Source: Pseudomonas putida
GTDB taxonomy: Bacteria; Pseudomonadota; Gammaproteobacteria; Pseudomonadales; Pseudomonadaceae
Reading direction: 5' to 3'
Assembly: GCF_028682635.1 (NCBI RefSeq)
Contig: NZ_JANHLK010000001.1
Span: 1-64,000 of the forward strand
Length of the DNA: 64,000 nucleotides
This document shows, piece by piece, positions 19,521 through 29,841 of the stretch (the first letter of the stretch is position 1; each line of letters starts with the position of its first letter). A program made the position numbers and the translations under genes. The notes under the pieces are model-generated. The model was not told the DNA's origin. It did not search any database and saw only the letters and a list, made by a program, of their open reading frames with translations.

Positions 19521-19925
19521 TCAACCCTCTTCCAGCCACCAGCGCAGCGGCTTGCCTTCGGCAGGCCAGAAACGCATCTGGTCGATGGACGAGACATCCC
19601 AGCGCTGCACGCCTTCCAGTGCCTGGAGGAAGCGTTTTTCCTGCTCCATCAGGGCCGGCGCACAGAGTTTGCGGGTGCTGCCGATCTTGCCGAAGCTCAG
19701 CTTGTGGCCTTCCAGGGTGTACGGCGCGAACCAGTGGTTGCAGCCGCCGTTACCGTAGGCGCGACCGTCTTCACCCAGGGTGATGGTCAGGTGGCTGTAA
19801 TCCATCAACGGACGCTCGCCGATCCACTCCAGGATGTAGCTGCGGTTTTGTTCAAGTTGCACTGGTTCGGCGGCGCAGCCCACCAGGCTGGCACCGACCA
19901 TCGCGGTCAGGGCGAGGCGTTTCAT
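19521..19925 (-). CDS. META-domain lipoprotein
   Basis: 134 residues. A lipoprotein signal peptide has Cys17 in LVGC, followed by a META/HslJ-like domain (GEDGRAYGNGGCNHWFAPY, then KLCAPALMEQEKRFLQAL). Likely anchored to the outer membrane; such proteins are linked to stress resistance, but the role here is unknown. Its ATG shares a base with the TGA of the upstream gene (TGATG), indicating translational coupling. Confidence 0.82.
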   Translation of the reverse strand: MKRLALTAMVGASLVGCAAEPVQLEQNRSYILEWIGERPLMDYSHLTITLGEDGRAYGNGGCNHWFAPYTLEGHKLSFGKIGSTRKLCAPALMEQEKRFLQALEGVQRWDVSSIDQMRFWPAEGKPLRWWLEEG

Positions 19926-20359
19926 CACGCAGGCTCCTGGCATTTGGGGCACAGGTGCTTTTCGCCAATGGTGGTCCAGCCCAACTCGGCAATCCGCGCG
20001 GTGGCGGCAGGCTTTTCAGCCTTGTTGCCAAGCTTGGCGTCCACGGCGAACTCGAAACTCAGTTCTTTGGCGCAGCTGTCGCAATTCACCTGCCAGGTAT
20101 GGATCGCCAGTTCGCCGAACACCGGGCCACTGGCCACCGCGACCCATTGGCCAGGAGGGTTGATGAGGTGGCGAACCGTTTCGACGGTCAGGCGCATGGA
20201 CAAGTCCTTGGCGCCCTTGAGGGTCACGACCAGCACGTCATTATTACGAATCGAGCCGCCGTTGCCGGTGACCTGATAACGCCCCGGCACCAGGGCGCGG
20301 CATTCGGTGAGGGTGTGTTGCGGGTTCATCAGGGTGTAGCGGAAATCGTGTTCGACCAT
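19925..20359 (-). CDS. Conserved hypothetical protein with a C-terminal zinc-ribbon-like cysteine set
   Basis: 144 residues that I do not assign to a named family. Four cysteines in two CxxC pairs (CDSC and CPKC) frame a beta-rich C-terminal part, suggesting a zinc ribbon. There is no signal peptide, so it is probably cytoplasmic. The ATG at 20359 (MVEHDFRY) follows GGAGGACC, a good ribosome site; the frame opens 27 codons earlier without support. Coupled to the META lipoprotein gene. Confidence 0.7.
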   Translation of the reverse strand: MVEHDFRYTLMNPQHTLTECRALVPGRYQVTGNGGSIRNNDVLVVTLKGAKDLSMRLTVETVRHLINPPGQWVAVASGPVFGELAIHTWQVNCDSCAKELSFEFAVDAKLGNKAEKPAATARIAELGWTTIGEKHLCPKCQEPA

Positions 20360-20436
20360 GGGTCCTCCAAATATGCGCAATATGCTAGCACGGGCATAAG
20401 CGCAGCATGGCGCGGGCATATGACCTTCGATCAGGT

Positions 20437-21429
20437 TCAATCACCCTCGACCTGATTCTCTGGCGCGCCGGACGCCCACGCCGCGATGTTCTGCAGGGTG
20501 GTCGCGGCAATCGCGCCCAGGGCTTCGCGGGTCAGGAAGGCCTGGTGGGCCGTGACGATTACGTTGGGGAAGGTCAGCAACCGCGCCAGTACATCGTCCT
20601 GCAACGGCAGGTCGGAACGGTCCTCGAAGAACAACTGGGCCTCTTCTTCATACACATCCAGTCCCAAATAACCCAGTTGGCCGCTCTTCAAGGCATCGAT
20701 CAGCGCCGGGGTGTCCACCAGGCCGCCGCGGCCGGTGTTGATCAGCATGGCGCCTGGCTGCATGTGCGCCAGGGTCTGGCGGTTGATCAAATGCTTGCTC
20801 TGGGCATTGAGCGGACAGTGCAGGCTGATGATCTGCGACTCGGCCAGCAACTGCGGCAAGTCCAGGTAGCGGGCGCCAAGGGCTTCGACCTGGGGATTGG
20901 GGAACGGGTCGTAGGCCAGCAACTGGCAGCCGAACCCGTGCATGATTTTCGCGAAAGTCGCGCCGATCTGCCCGGTGCCGACCACGCCGACGGTCTTGCC
21001 CACCAGGTCGAACCCCGTCAGCCCGTGCAGGCTGAAATCGCCTTCGCGGGTGCGGTTGTAGGCGCGGTGCAGGCGGCGGTTGAGTGCCAGGATCAGGGCG
21101 ACGGCATGCTCGGCCACGGCGTGGGGCGAATAGGCCGGGACCCGCACGATCGCCAGCCCCAGGCGCTTCGCCGCCGCGAGGTCGACATGGTTGTAGCCGG
21201 CCGAGCGCAGGGCGATCAGGCGAGTACCGCCTGCAGCCAGGCGTTCGAGCACCGGGGCGCCGAGGTCATCATTGATGAAGGCGCAGACCACCTCGTGATG
21301 CTCCGCCAGCGCCACGGTGTCGAGGCTCAGGCGTGCCGGCTGAAAGTGCAGCTCGATACCGGGCGGCAGGTGGGCGGCGAGAAAGCTGTCGCGGTCGTAG
21401 GTCTGGCTGCTGAAAAGTATCGTGCGCAT
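20437..21429 (-). CDS. ldhA: Fermentative D-lactate dehydrogenase-type 2-hydroxyacid dehydrogenase
   Basis: 330 residues of the D-isomer 2-hydroxyacid dehydrogenase family, reducing pyruvate to D-lactate with NADH. The nucleotide-binding loop is VGTGQIG. The catalytic Arg lies in NTGRGGLVD, the Glu in GLDVYEEE and the His in VTAHQAFLT. It lies 21 bp after gacS in the same direction, the arrangement known for P. aeruginosa ldhA and gacS. A GGAGG site precedes the ATG. Confidence 0.93.
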   Translation of the reverse strand: MRTILFSSQTYDRDSFLAAHLPPGIELHFQPARLSLDTVALAEHHEVVCAFINDDLGAPVLERLAAGGTRLIALRSAGYNHVDLAAAKRLGLAIVRVPAYSPHAVAEHAVALILALNRRLHRAYNRTREGDFSLHGLTGFDLVGKTVGVVGTGQIGATFAKIMHGFGCQLLAYDPFPNPQVEALGARYLDLPQLLAESQIISLHCPLNAQSKHLINRQTLAHMQPGAMLINTGRGGLVDTPALIDALKSGQLGYLGLDVYEEEAQLFFEDRSDLPLQDDVLARLLTFPNVIVTAHQAFLTREALGAIAATTLQNIAAWASGAPENQVEGD

Positions 21430-21450
21430 GTGGTCCTCCTGGAATGTGCA

Positions 21451-24204
21451 TCAGGCGTTGATGCGCGCCTGGGCCGCCAGGCGATTGATCGCCCGGTCGA
21501 GGTCTTCAAGTGCGCCAAAGGCCTTCGGGTCTTTCTGCTTGAGCAGGGTTTCACTGCGTTGGCAGGCGGCGCGCAGTTGCGGTACGCCGCAATAACGGGT
21601 CGCGCCGTGCAGGCGATGAACCCGCTCGATCAGGGTGTTGTGGTCGTTGCTTTGCTGGGCCTGGCGGATGGCTTCACGGTCGGCTTCCAGCGACGCCAGC
21701 AGCATTGCCAGCATGTCGGCGGCCAGATCGGCCTTGCCGGCAGCCAGGCGCAACCCTTCTTCGTGATCGAGCACCTGCAACTCGTAGGTGCTGCCGTGGC
21801 TGTCGCCTGCGCGGTCCGGTGTGTGGTTGCGCAGTGCCAGCCCGCTCCATTTGAGGACCACCTGCGCCAGTTGCCGCTCGCTGATCGGCTTGGTCAGGTA
21901 ATCGTCCATGCCGCTTTGCAGCAAGGCGCGTTTTTCGTTGGCCATGGCATGTGCGGTGAGGGCCACGATCGGCAGCGGCGTGCAATGCCGTTCGCTTTCC
22001 CATTGGCGGATCGCTTCGGTACTTTGGCGCCCATCCATGCCGGGCATTTGCACGTCCATCAGCACCAGGTCGAACGTCTCGTTCTGCACCGCCTTGATCG
22101 CCGCATAACCACTTTCCACGGCGAGCACCTTGGCGCCCATGTCTTCGAGCAGGGTTTGCACCAGCAGCAGATTGGCCGGGTTGTCGTCGACGCACAGCAC
22201 CTTCGGCGCGCGGCTGGACACCGGCTCGCTGGCTTCGCTGCGCAACTGCCGCGGGTTGACCAGGTCGGACAGCGCACGCCGCAGCTTGCGGGTGCAAGCC
22301 GGTTTGGCCTGGAGCTGGCTGTGGGGGTTCGGCACCGACAGGTGGAACAGCGTCTGTTCGGTGGTGGGACACAACACCAGCACTTTGCAGCCCAGGTGCT
22401 CGAGGTCCCAGATGTGCTGGTTGAGGCGTTCCGGTGGCATGTCGTTGCTGGTGATCCCGAGCACCGCGAGTTCGATCGCCTGATCGGTCTGATGCGCGCC
22501 GGTGACGCCGTTCGCCAGGCTCTCCAGGGTAGTGAACGGGGTGACGTCCAGGCCGCAGTCTTCCAGTTGATGCTGCAACGCCTGGCGCGCCAGCTCATGG
22601 TTTTCCAGCACGGCAATCCGCCGACCGAGCAGCGGCGCGCTCGGCAGGTCTTCGGCATCGTCGCGGGCCTTGGGCAGGTTCAGGCTGATCCAGAACTCCG
22701 ATCCCTCGCCCGGGGTGCTATCGACACCAATCTCGCCCCCCATTTGTTCGATCAGGCGCTTGGAGATCACCAGCCCCAGGCCGGTGCCGCCGGGTTGCCG
22801 CGACAGCGAGTTATCGGCCTGGCTGAAGGCCTGGAACAACGCGCGCACATCCTGGCTCGACAGGCCGATGCCGGTGTCCTGGATGCTGATGCGCAGTTGC
22901 ACGCTGTCTTCGTGTTCTTCCTCGAGCATGGCCCGGGCGACGATGGTGCCCTCGCGGGTGAACTTGATCGCGTTGCTGACCAGGTTGGTCAGGATCTGCT
23001 TGAGCCGCAACGGATCGCCCACCAGCGACAGGGGCGTGTCGCGATACACCAGGCTGATCAGCTCCAGCTGTTTAGCGTGGGCTGCGGGGGCGAGAATGGT
23101 CAATGTGTCCTGCAGCAGGTCACGCAGATTGAACGGAATATGGTCGAGCACCAGCTTGCCGGCCTCGATCTTCGAAAAGTCGAGGATCTCGTTGATGATG
23201 CCCAGCAGGCTGTCGGCAGACTTTTCGATGGTGCCCAGGTAATCGAGCTGGCGCGGGGTCAGCTCGCTTTTTTGCAACAGGTGGGTGAAGCCAAGGATGC
23301 CGTTGAGCGGCGTGCGAATTTCATGGCTCATGTTGGCCAGGAACTCGGACTTGATCCGGCTCGCCTCCAGGGCTTCCATGCGCGCCAGGTCGAGTTCGAT
23401 GTTCTGGATCTCGATGGTCTCGAGGTTCTGGCGCACGTCCTCGGTGGCCTGGTCGATGCTGTGTTGCAGTTCTTCCTGGGCATTCTGCAGGGTGCCGGCC
23501 ATGCGATTGATGCCGGAGGCCAATTCATCCAGCTCCTGGCTGCCCAGGGGCGGCAGGCGGGTTTCCAGGTGACCGTCCTTGAGTTGGGCCACGGCCTGTT
23601 TGATCTGGGTCAGCGGCCGATTGATCGTGCGGCCCATGCGCAAGGCCAGTAGCGCCGCGCCCCCGAGGCCGGCGCCGATCATCAGCAGGCTGGCGAACAG
23701 ACTGCGGTAGCCACGCAACAGCATGCCATTGTGGGACAGCTCGAGTTCGACCCAGCCCAGCAGGCGGTCGGCTTCATCGGGAATCACGTCGCCGGCCAGG
23801 TTGCGGTGTTTGCCGAACACCGGCAGCAGGTAACGCGTGGCTTCGCTGCCACTGCGGCGCAGCATTTGCGAACCTTCGCCCATGGGCGCCTGGGTCAGCA
23901 TGATCGGCCCGGCGTGGGCCAGCGGCGTGCGGTCCGGGGCCAGGAAGGTCACGGCGCGCACGTCCGGCTGTTCCAGGGACTGGGTGGCGATACGTTCCAG
24001 CAGTTCGTTGTTGTTGTGGCCCATGGCGGGCGCCACCAGCGGCGCCAGTTGCTCGGCGATCATTTCGCCGCGCTGCAGGAGTTGGGTCTGCAGGTCCGAT
24101 TGCTGCATCCAGGTGAAATAGCCGCCCAGGACCAATGCCATCAGGCTGGTCGGCAGCAGCGTCAGCAACAGCACGCGGCCTTTGATTCCCAGTTTCGTCA
24201 GCAC
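21451..24204 (-). CDS. gacS: Tripartite hybrid sensor kinase GacS
   Basis: Global regulator kinase that phosphorylates GacA and so drives Rsm small RNAs, exoproducts and biofilm switching. 917 residues: membrane helices at about 9-30 and 165-188 with a periplasmic loop between, HAMP (about 188-242), HisKA with H294 in MSHEIRTPL, HATPase_c ([12 protein letters not shown]), a degenerate middle region, a receiver with the acceptor Asp in [12 protein letters not shown], and a C-terminal Hpt domain with His in [11 protein letters not shown]. The GTG at 24204 with AGGAGAGAGG upstream gives the same length as P. protegens GacS. No interruption is seen, although gacS is often mutated in laboratory isolates. 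Confidence 0.97.
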   Translation of the reverse strand: MLTKLGIKGRVLLLTLLPTSLMALVLGGYFTWMQQSDLQTQLLQRGEMIAEQLAPLVAPAMGHNNNELLERIATQSLEQPDVRAVTFLAPDRTPLAHAGPIMLTQAPMGEGSQMLRRSGSEATRYLLPVFGKHRNLAGDVIPDEADRLLGWVELELSHNGMLLRGYRSLFASLLMIGAGLGGAALLALRMGRTINRPLTQIKQAVAQLKDGHLETRLPPLGSQELDELASGINRMAGTLQNAQEELQHSIDQATEDVRQNLETIEIQNIELDLARMEALEASRIKSEFLANMSHEIRTPLNGILGFTHLLQKSELTPRQLDYLGTIEKSADSLLGIINEILDFSKIEAGKLVLDHIPFNLRDLLQDTLTILAPAAHAKQLELISLVYRDTPLSLVGDPLRLKQILTNLVSNAIKFTREGTIVARAMLEEEHEDSVQLRISIQDTGIGLSSQDVRALFQAFSQADNSLSRQPGGTGLGLVISKRLIEQMGGEIGVDSTPGEGSEFWISLNLPKARDDAEDLPSAPLLGRRIAVLENHELARQALQHQLEDCGLDVTPFTTLESLANGVTGAHQTDQAIELAVLGITSNDMPPERLNQHIWDLEHLGCKVLVLCPTTEQTLFHLSVPNPHSQLQAKPACTRKLRRALSDLVNPRQLRSEASEPVSSRAPKVLCVDDNPANLLLVQTLLEDMGAKVLAVESGYAAIKAVQNETFDLVLMDVQMPGMDGRQSTEAIRQWESERHCTPLPIVALTAHAMANEKRALLQSGMDDYLTKPISERQLAQVVLKWSGLALRNHTPDRAGDSHGSTYELQVLDHEEGLRLAAGKADLAADMLAMLLASLEADREAIRQAQQSNDHNTLIERVHRLHGATRYCGVPQLRAACQRSETLLKQKDPKAFGALEDLDRAINRLAAQARINA

Positions 24205-24396
24205 GCCTCTCTCCTGCAACCGGCTATTTATAGGGCAGCGCATGCGTCCGGCACGCGCCACTTGCGCAGTGTAGCGATTTGCACGCGGGCGATCCTCGGT
24301 AATTGATGTCGTCACTCGTCGGTTGTTCGTGGGCTTTTGCGTCTTGCGCAAGCCCTCGGGTTGCCCCGGGCGAGGCAATCTTGAATAATTAACAAC

Positions 24397-24411
24397 TGAG
24401 AATTATTTGCA
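24397..24411. promoter_or_regulatory. Possible Fur box before the PirR-like gene
   Basis: TGAGAATTATTTGCA matches the 7-1-7 Fur motif TGATAATNATTATCA at 11 of 14 defined positions. It lies in an AT-rich stretch just before the ATG at 24419. Iron control would suit a PirR-like regulator of siderophore uptake. Motif match only. Confidence 0.45.
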
Positions 24412-24418
24412 GATAATA

Positions 24419-25138
24419 ATGACGACCATCAGCGCTGGCCATCCCCGTATCCTCGCCATCGAAGACGATCTCGTACTCGGTGCCTATGTCCATGAACATC
24501 TGGGCCGTAGCGGCTTTCAGGTAACCTGGTGCCAGAATGGCCAGGAAGGCCTGGACATGGCCCGCGAGCAAGCCTTCGATGTGGTGTTGATGGACATCCT
24601 GTTGCCGGGGCTGGACGGGCTGGCGGCGCTGACGCAACTGCGCCGCAGCCATTCCACCCCGGTGTTGCTGATGTCGGCACTCGGCGCCGAGGCCGATCGC
24701 ATCAGCGGCTTTCAACTGGGGGCCGATGATTACCTGCCCAAACCCTTCAGCATGGCCGAGTTGCGCGTACGTATCGAAGCCATCCTGCGCCGGGTAGCGC
24801 TCGATCGCCGGCCGACGCCGATGGCGCTGGTGGCCGAGGTGGACAGCCTGCGTTTCGACGACGAGCGCTGCGACGTATTTTATCGGCAGCAGCCTGCCGG
24901 CCTGACCCGCAGTGAATATCGCCTGCTGGAAACCCTGAGCCGCAGCGTCGATGAAGTGTTGAGCAAGGCCTTCCTTTATCAGCAGGTCCTGCAACGAGGT
25001 TATGCCGCCCACGATCGCAGCCTGGACATGCACATCAGCCAGATTCGCCGCAAACTCAAGGCCATCGGCTATACCGAGCGCGAGGTGCGCACGGTCTGGG
25101 GCAAGGGCTACATCCTGAGTGCCGGCGATGAAATGTAA
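24419..25138 (+). CDS. OmpR-family response regulator, PirR-like
   Basis: 239 residues. The receiver has its acceptor Asp in LMDILLPG and Lys in LPKPF; the winged helix ends in VRTVWGKGYILS. Position next to gacS, with a kinase downstream and cysM further on, matches P. aeruginosa PA0929 (PirR), which with PirS controls the enterobactin receptor gene pirA. No pirA follows here. I use the ATG at 24419; a TTG at 24407 would extend it by four residues. The stop overlaps the kinase start. Confidence 0.82.
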   Translation: MTTISAGHPRILAIEDDLVLGAYVHEHLGRSGFQVTWCQNGQEGLDMAREQAFDVVLMDILLPGLDGLAALTQLRRSHSTPVLLMSALGAEADRISGFQLGADDYLPKPFSMAELRVRIEAILRRVALDRRPTPMALVAEVDSLRFDDERCDVFYRQQPAGLTRSEYRLLETLSRSVDEVLSKAFLYQQVLQRGYAAHDRSLDMHISQIRRKLKAIGYTEREVRTVWGKGYILSAGDEM

Positions 25139-26531
25139 CTTGCCGGGCCGGCATTCGCTGTTCTGGAAACTGGCCTGCCTGTTGGTGGCGTTCTGCCTGC
25201 TGATGATCTGGTTGAGCTGGTCCTGGGGCCGCTACATGGAGCAGCGCAACCAGTTCCTCTCGGACGAGGCCCGAGGCACCTTGACGCGTTATGCCGCCGA
25301 GGCGGAACAGGCGTGGCAACAGCGCCGGACCGAGGGGGTCGATGACTGGCTGCAGACCATGCATCGCCAGGAAAAGAGTTGGGTCGGTGTCATTGGCGGT
25401 GACCTGCAGTCCTTGAGCAGCTTTGCGCTGACGGACGATGAAATTGAACACCTGACGTTTCTGCGCGGCCTGGATTGGCCTATCCACAAGAAAGGCCGGC
25501 CGTGGATGCGGGTGCCGTTTCCCGGCGATCCTTCCGTCGGCAGCCTGGTGATCGAACTGCCCCAACGCTTTGTGCCGGGACGCTATCGGGTGTTCTGGCG
25601 GGTGATCACCAACGGCGTGATTCCCGGGTTGTTCACCTTGCTGTTGTGCGTCGGCCTGTACCGCTTGCTGGTGGTGCCGCTCAATCACCTGCGCGAACAA
25701 GCCAACGCCTGGCGTGCCGATCAGCTCAACGTGCGACTGTCGCGCCGCACCACCAATCGCGCCGACGAACTGGGAGAACTGGGCAGGGCGTTCGATCACA
25801 TGTCCGAACGTCTGCAAAGCACCGTGGCGCTGCAGCAACAACTATTACGCGACCTGTCCCATGAATTGCGCACGCCGTTGAGCCGCCTGCGGGTGGCCAG
25901 TGAAAGCGAGCAGGGCCTGGAGCAGTTGCGCGAGCGCATCGGCCGCGAGGTCGACGGCATGCAACGGCTGGTGGAAGACACGCTGCAATTGGCCTGGCTC
26001 GACACGGAACGCACGCGATTGCCCGACGAAGCGATTCAGGTCCAGGCCTTGTGGGAAATGCTCACGGAAAACGCCTGCTACGAAAGTTGCTGGCCGGATG
26101 GGCAATTGCAATGTTCGGTGGACGCCTCCTGCTGGGTGCGCGGCCACCTCAATACCCTGGCCCAGGCCCTGGAGAACATGCTGCGTAATGCGATTCGACA
26201 TTCGCCCAAGGGTGGCATTGTCCATCTGGGCGGGCAACGCGATGGTGATTTCTGGCACCTATGGCTGGAGGATCAGGGCGGCGGCGTGGCGGAGAACGAT
26301 CTTGAGCGAATCTTCTTGCCCTTCACCCGCCTCGACGGCTCGCGGCCGGGGGACGGTGGATTTGGCCTGGGCTTGAGTATTGCCCGGAATGCAGTGCGGC
26401 GTCAGGGCGGAAAGCTCTGGGCGCAGAACACCGGGAGCGGCTTGCGGTTGAACATGCTCTTGGTGGCGGATGATGGAGCTGTCAGTGATGACTCCTACGC
26501 GAGCAGGGACTCCCTTCCTACAATGCTCTAA
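25128..26531 (+). CDS. Sensor histidine kinase, PirS-like
   Basis: 467-residue partner of the preceding regulator. Membrane helices are near 12-34 and 158-182, with a periplasmic part of about 120 residues. HAMP spans about 182-235, HisKA has H245 in LSHELRTPL, and HATPase_c has NMLRNAIRHS, DQGGGV and GFGLGLSIA. The ATG at 25128 lies inside the regulator's last codons (11-bp overlap); a GTG at 25119 is an alternative. After the kinase comes a truncated nuclease gene rather than a TonB receptor. Confidence 0.85.
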   Translation: MKCNLPGRHSLFWKLACLLVAFCLLMIWLSWSWGRYMEQRNQFLSDEARGTLTRYAAEAEQAWQQRRTEGVDDWLQTMHRQEKSWVGVIGGDLQSLSSFALTDDEIEHLTFLRGLDWPIHKKGRPWMRVPFPGDPSVGSLVIELPQRFVPGRYRVFWRVITNGVIPGLFTLLLCVGLYRLLVVPLNHLREQANAWRADQLNVRLSRRTTNRADELGELGRAFDHMSERLQSTVALQQQLLRDLSHELRTPLSRLRVASESEQGLEQLRERIGREVDGMQRLVEDTLQLAWLDTERTRLPDEAIQVQALWEMLTENACYESCWPDGQLQCSVDASCWVRGHLNTLAQALENMLRNAIRHSPKGGIVHLGGQRDGDFWHLWLEDQGGGVAENDLERIFLPFTRLDGSRPGDGGFGLGLSIARNAVRRQGGKLWAQNTGSGLRLNMLLVADDGAVSDDSYASRDSLPTML

Positions 26532-26647
26532 TTTTGCGGGAGCGTTCCCGAGTTTCTGTACGACATTTCCCAAAGGGTATCACCGGTCATTTCAAGCATC
26601 CCTGGCGGTTTAAGCTCACGCTTTTACTCGTGTACAAGGATCCAGGC

Positions 26648-27385
26648 ATGACCGTACCCTTCGCTCCCGCAAGCAAAACCGACGATCGTTTCAATGAAGT
26701 GCTTGCGCTGATTCAAAGTGCCAGGCGCCAGGCTATGCAGGCGGTGAATACCCAGCTGATCGAGTTGTACTGGCAGGTGGGTGCCTATATCAGCCGCAAG
26801 CTGGAGAATGCCGAATGGGGTGATTCCGTGGTCGGTCAACTGGCTGTGCATCTGGCTCAGACTCAGCCGGGTTTGCGTGGTTTTACCCGTCCCAATCTGT
26901 TTCGAATGCGTCAGTTCTACGAGACTTATCGGGCCGACGAGAAAGTCTCACCACTGGTGAGACAATTACCCTGGACCCAAAATCTGGTCATCTTCAGCCA
27001 GAGCAAACTCCCGGAAGAGCGGGAGTTTTACTTGCGTATGGCGATCCAGGAGAAATGGTCGAAGCGCGAGCTGGAGCGTCAGTTCAAGACAGCGCTGTTT
27101 GAACGCAGCGTGACCCAGCCGGCCAAAGTTTCCGCGGTTCTGAAACAAACCCACCCCTGCGCGTTAGAGATATTCCGCGACGCCTACATGGTCGAATTTC
27201 TCGACTTGCCCGGCGCTCACGCCGAAACCGATCTGCATCGGGGCTTGCTGGGGCGCCTCAAGCAGTTCTTGAGTGAGCTTGGCCGCGATTTCTGCTTTGT
27301 CGGCTCCGAATACACCGCAAGGAGAGGACGGAGAAGCGGCTTCAAGTTTTGCGTTGTAAGCCACCCTTATTCCCACAAGCCATAA
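26648..27385 (+). pseudogene. Truncated YhcG/DUF1016-type PDDEXK nuclease
   Basis: The first about 223 residues match the YhcG (DUF1016) family: the N-terminal winged-helix part (ELYWQVGAYISRK, GFTRPNLFRMRQFYE, LPWTQNL) and the central EREFYLRMAIQEKWSKRELERQ block, up to GRDFCFVGSEY. In full-length members (about 340-380 residues) the PD-(D/E)XK nuclease core with its D-L-L-F-F and I-E-L-K motifs follows directly. Here the reading frame instead gives about 22 unrelated residues and stops. No nuclease motif is seen in any frame before cysM. The DNA-binding half may still be made; nuclease activity should be lost. Confidence 0.8.
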
Positions 27386-27465
27386 GCACCGCACTTTGCG
27401 TGATATGGCCTTGGATGGTTTGCCGGTATGATAGGCGCCCCCGCAGTCTGGATTGCGAATACGCC

Positions 27466-28368
27466 ATGACCTTGCAGTACCCAACCATCGCCGATTGCGT
27501 CGGCAACACTCCGCTGGTCCGTTTGCAGCGCCTGCCCGGCGCCACCAGCAATACCCTTTTGCTCAAGCTCGAAGGGAATAACCCGGCGGGTTCGGTCAAG
27601 GACCGTCCGGCGCTGTCGATGATCACCCGCGCCGAGTTGCGCGGGCAGATCCATGCCGGCGATACGCTGATCGAAGCGACTTCCGGTAATACCGGGATTG
27701 CGCTGGCCATGGCCGCCGCGATCAAGGGTTACAAGATGATCCTGATCATGCCGGACAACTCCAGCGCCGAACGCAAGGCGGCGATGACTGCCTATGGCGC
27801 CGAGCTTATCCTGGTCAGCCAGGAGGAGGGCATGGAAGGTGCCCGCGACCTCGCCCAGCGCATGGAGGCCGAAGGCCGTGGCAAGGTGCTGGATCAGTTC
27901 GCCAACGGTGACAACCCCGAGGCGCACTACACCACCACCGGTCCGGAAATCTGGCGCCAGACCCAGGGCACCATCACCCATTTCGTCAGCTCCATGGGCA
28001 CCACCGGCACGATCATGGGCGTCTCGCGCTACTTGAAAGAGCAGAGCGACAGCGTGCAGATCATCGGCCTGCAACCGATGGAAGGCTCAGCCATTCCCGG
28101 CATCCGCCGTTGGCCGCAGGAATACCTGCCGAAAATTTATCAAGCCGAGCGCGTCGACCGTATCGTCGACATGGCGCAAAGCGAAGCCGAAGACGTCACC
28201 CGGCGCCTGGCCCGCGAAGAAGGCATCTTCTGTGGCGTGTCCTCGGGCGGGGCGGTGGCAGCGATGCTGCGCCTGTCCAAAGAAGTTGAAAACGCGGTGA
28301 TCGTCGCGATCATCTGCGACCGTGGCGACCGTTATCTGTCGACCGGCATTTTCGACGCGCCCAACTGA
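27466..28368 (+). CDS. cysM: Cysteine synthase B (O-acetylserine sulfhydrylase)
   Basis: Makes cysteine from O-acetylserine and sulfide or thiosulfate with pyridoxal phosphate. 300 residues: PLP lysine K45 in NPAGSVKDR, substrate loop [10 protein letters not shown], and the PLP-phosphate glycine-rich SSMGTTGT. The ATG at 27466 follows the truncated nuclease gene by 80 bp. Its TGA shares a base with the rlmD ATG. Confidence 0.95.
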   Translation: MTLQYPTIADCVGNTPLVRLQRLPGATSNTLLLKLEGNNPAGSVKDRPALSMITRAELRGQIHAGDTLIEATSGNTGIALAMAAAIKGYKMILIMPDNSSAERKAAMTAYGAELILVSQEEGMEGARDLAQRMEAEGRGKVLDQFANGDNPEAHYTTTGPEIWRQTQGTITHFVSSMGTTGTIMGVSRYLKEQSDSVQIIGLQPMEGSAIPGIRRWPQEYLPKIYQAERVDRIVDMAQSEAEDVTRRLAREEGIFCGVSSGGAVAAMLRLSKEVENAVIVAIICDRGDRYLSTGIFDAPN

Positions 28369-29720
28369 TGGCCAAGCACGAGAGAGGCCTGCGCTTCCAG
28401 CCCACCGGCGGCAGCAAGGCCCCGCAAGTCCCGACCGGCAAAAAGCAGCGCCTGAGCATCGAGCGCCTGGCCAATGACGGTCGTGGTATCGCGTTTTTCG
28501 AAGGGCGTACCTGGTTCGTCATCGGCGCACTGGCCGGTGAAGAGATCGAGGCGCGGGTGCTCGGCGCCCACGGCAAAGTGGTCGAAGCGCGTACCGAGCG
28601 GGTGTTCAAGGCCAGCGAACTGCGTCGCCCCGCACCCTGTGCCCATGCCGGCCGTTGCGGCGGCTGCAGCGTGCAGCATCTGCCCCATAACGAACAACTC
28701 GCCCTGAAACAGCGCATGCTCGCCGAGCAATTGTCCAAGGTCGCAGGCGTCGAGCCCGAAGAGTGGGCCGCGCCATTGAGCGGTCCGGAATTCGCCTACC
28801 GCCGTCGCGCCCGGGTGGCGGTGCGTTGGGACATGAAGGCGAAAAAACTCGAAGTCGGTTTCCGTGCCGCTGGCAGCCAGGACATTGTCGGCATCGATGA
28901 TTGCCCGGTGCTGGTACAGCCCTTGCAACCGATCATGGCCCGCTTGCCGGAAATGCTGCGGCGCTTGAGTAAACCTCAAGCACTGGGTCACGTGGAATTG
29001 TTCAGCGGTTCATCGTTGGCGGTATTGCTGCGCCACATGGCGCCGTTGTCCGAAAGCGACATGACCATCCTCAAGGATTTCTGCGCGTTCCATCACGCCC
29101 AGCTGTGGTTGCACGGTGACGGAGAGCCGCATCCGGTCGAGGCCGATCAGTCCCTGGGCTATCGTCTTGAACAGTGGGATCTGAATCTGGCGTACCGACC
29201 GGGGGATTTCATCCAGGTCAATGCCGGGGTCAACGAAGCGATGGTCGCCCAGGCGCTGGAATGGCTGAAACCGCAAGCCGATGAACGCGTTCTCGATCTA
29301 TTCTGTGGGTTGGGTAACTTTGCCTTGCCGTTGGCCAAAGCCGTTCGCGAAGTCGTGGCGGTGGAGGGGGTGCAGGTGATGGTCGATCGCGCCGCCGCGA
29401 ATGCGATCAGCAACAATCTGCATAACGCGAAATTTTTTCAGGCCGATTTATCCCGGCCTTTGACCGATGCCGAATGGGCCGGCGAAGGCTTTTGTGCGGT
29501 ACTCTTGGACCCACCGCGTGACGGCGCTTTCGAGGTCGTGCGCAAGCTCAAGTCCCTGGGGGCCGAGCGGTTGGTGTATGTGTCGTGCAACCCTGCGACC
29601 CTGGCGCGCGACACGGTCGAATTGATCAAGCAGGGCTACCGGTTAAAACGTGCCGGGATTCTCGATATGTTTCCTCAGACGGCACATGTCGAGGCCATGG
29701 CGTTATTTGAAGCGAGCTAG
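28368..29720 (+). CDS. rlmD: 23S rRNA (uracil(1939)-C5)-methyltransferase
   Basis: 450 residues. An N-terminal TRAM domain (about 25-80) binds RNA, a four-cysteine iron-sulfur motif is centred on [10 protein letters not shown], and the SAM-binding [16 protein letters not shown] follows. The catalytic DPPRDGA and [11 protein letters not shown] with nucleophilic Cys are intact. Methylates 23S rRNA U1939. Coupled to cysM by a TGATG junction and followed 121 bp later by relA, the conserved Pseudomonas order. Confidence 0.95.
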   Translation: MAKHERGLRFQPTGGSKAPQVPTGKKQRLSIERLANDGRGIAFFEGRTWFVIGALAGEEIEARVLGAHGKVVEARTERVFKASELRRPAPCAHAGRCGGCSVQHLPHNEQLALKQRMLAEQLSKVAGVEPEEWAAPLSGPEFAYRRRARVAVRWDMKAKKLEVGFRAAGSQDIVGIDDCPVLVQPLQPIMARLPEMLRRLSKPQALGHVELFSGSSLAVLLRHMAPLSESDMTILKDFCAFHHAQLWLHGDGEPHPVEADQSLGYRLEQWDLNLAYRPGDFIQVNAGVNEAMVAQALEWLKPQADERVLDLFCGLGNFALPLAKAVREVVAVEGVQVMVDRAAANAISNNLHNAKFFQADLSRPLTDAEWAGEGFCAVLLDPPRDGAFEVVRKLKSLGAERLVYVSCNPATLARDTVELIKQGYRLKRAGILDMFPQTAHVEAMALFEAS

Positions 29721-29841
29721 GACGCTCGTCTGGTCCGACTGGCCCGCCCGTGCAGCCGCGTACCAGCCCGATGTGGGCTCATGGGCAACGAAGGTCAGCG
29801 ATTTGACGCATTGAATCTGCGTCGTAGGGAAGGTAAGCAAG

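Noticed and set aside
20407..23652. A 1081-codon frame opposite gacS and ldhA
   Set aside because: Same bias effect; the translation is low-complexity Gln/Val/Arg-rich and resembles no protein, whereas the minus strand encodes GacS.
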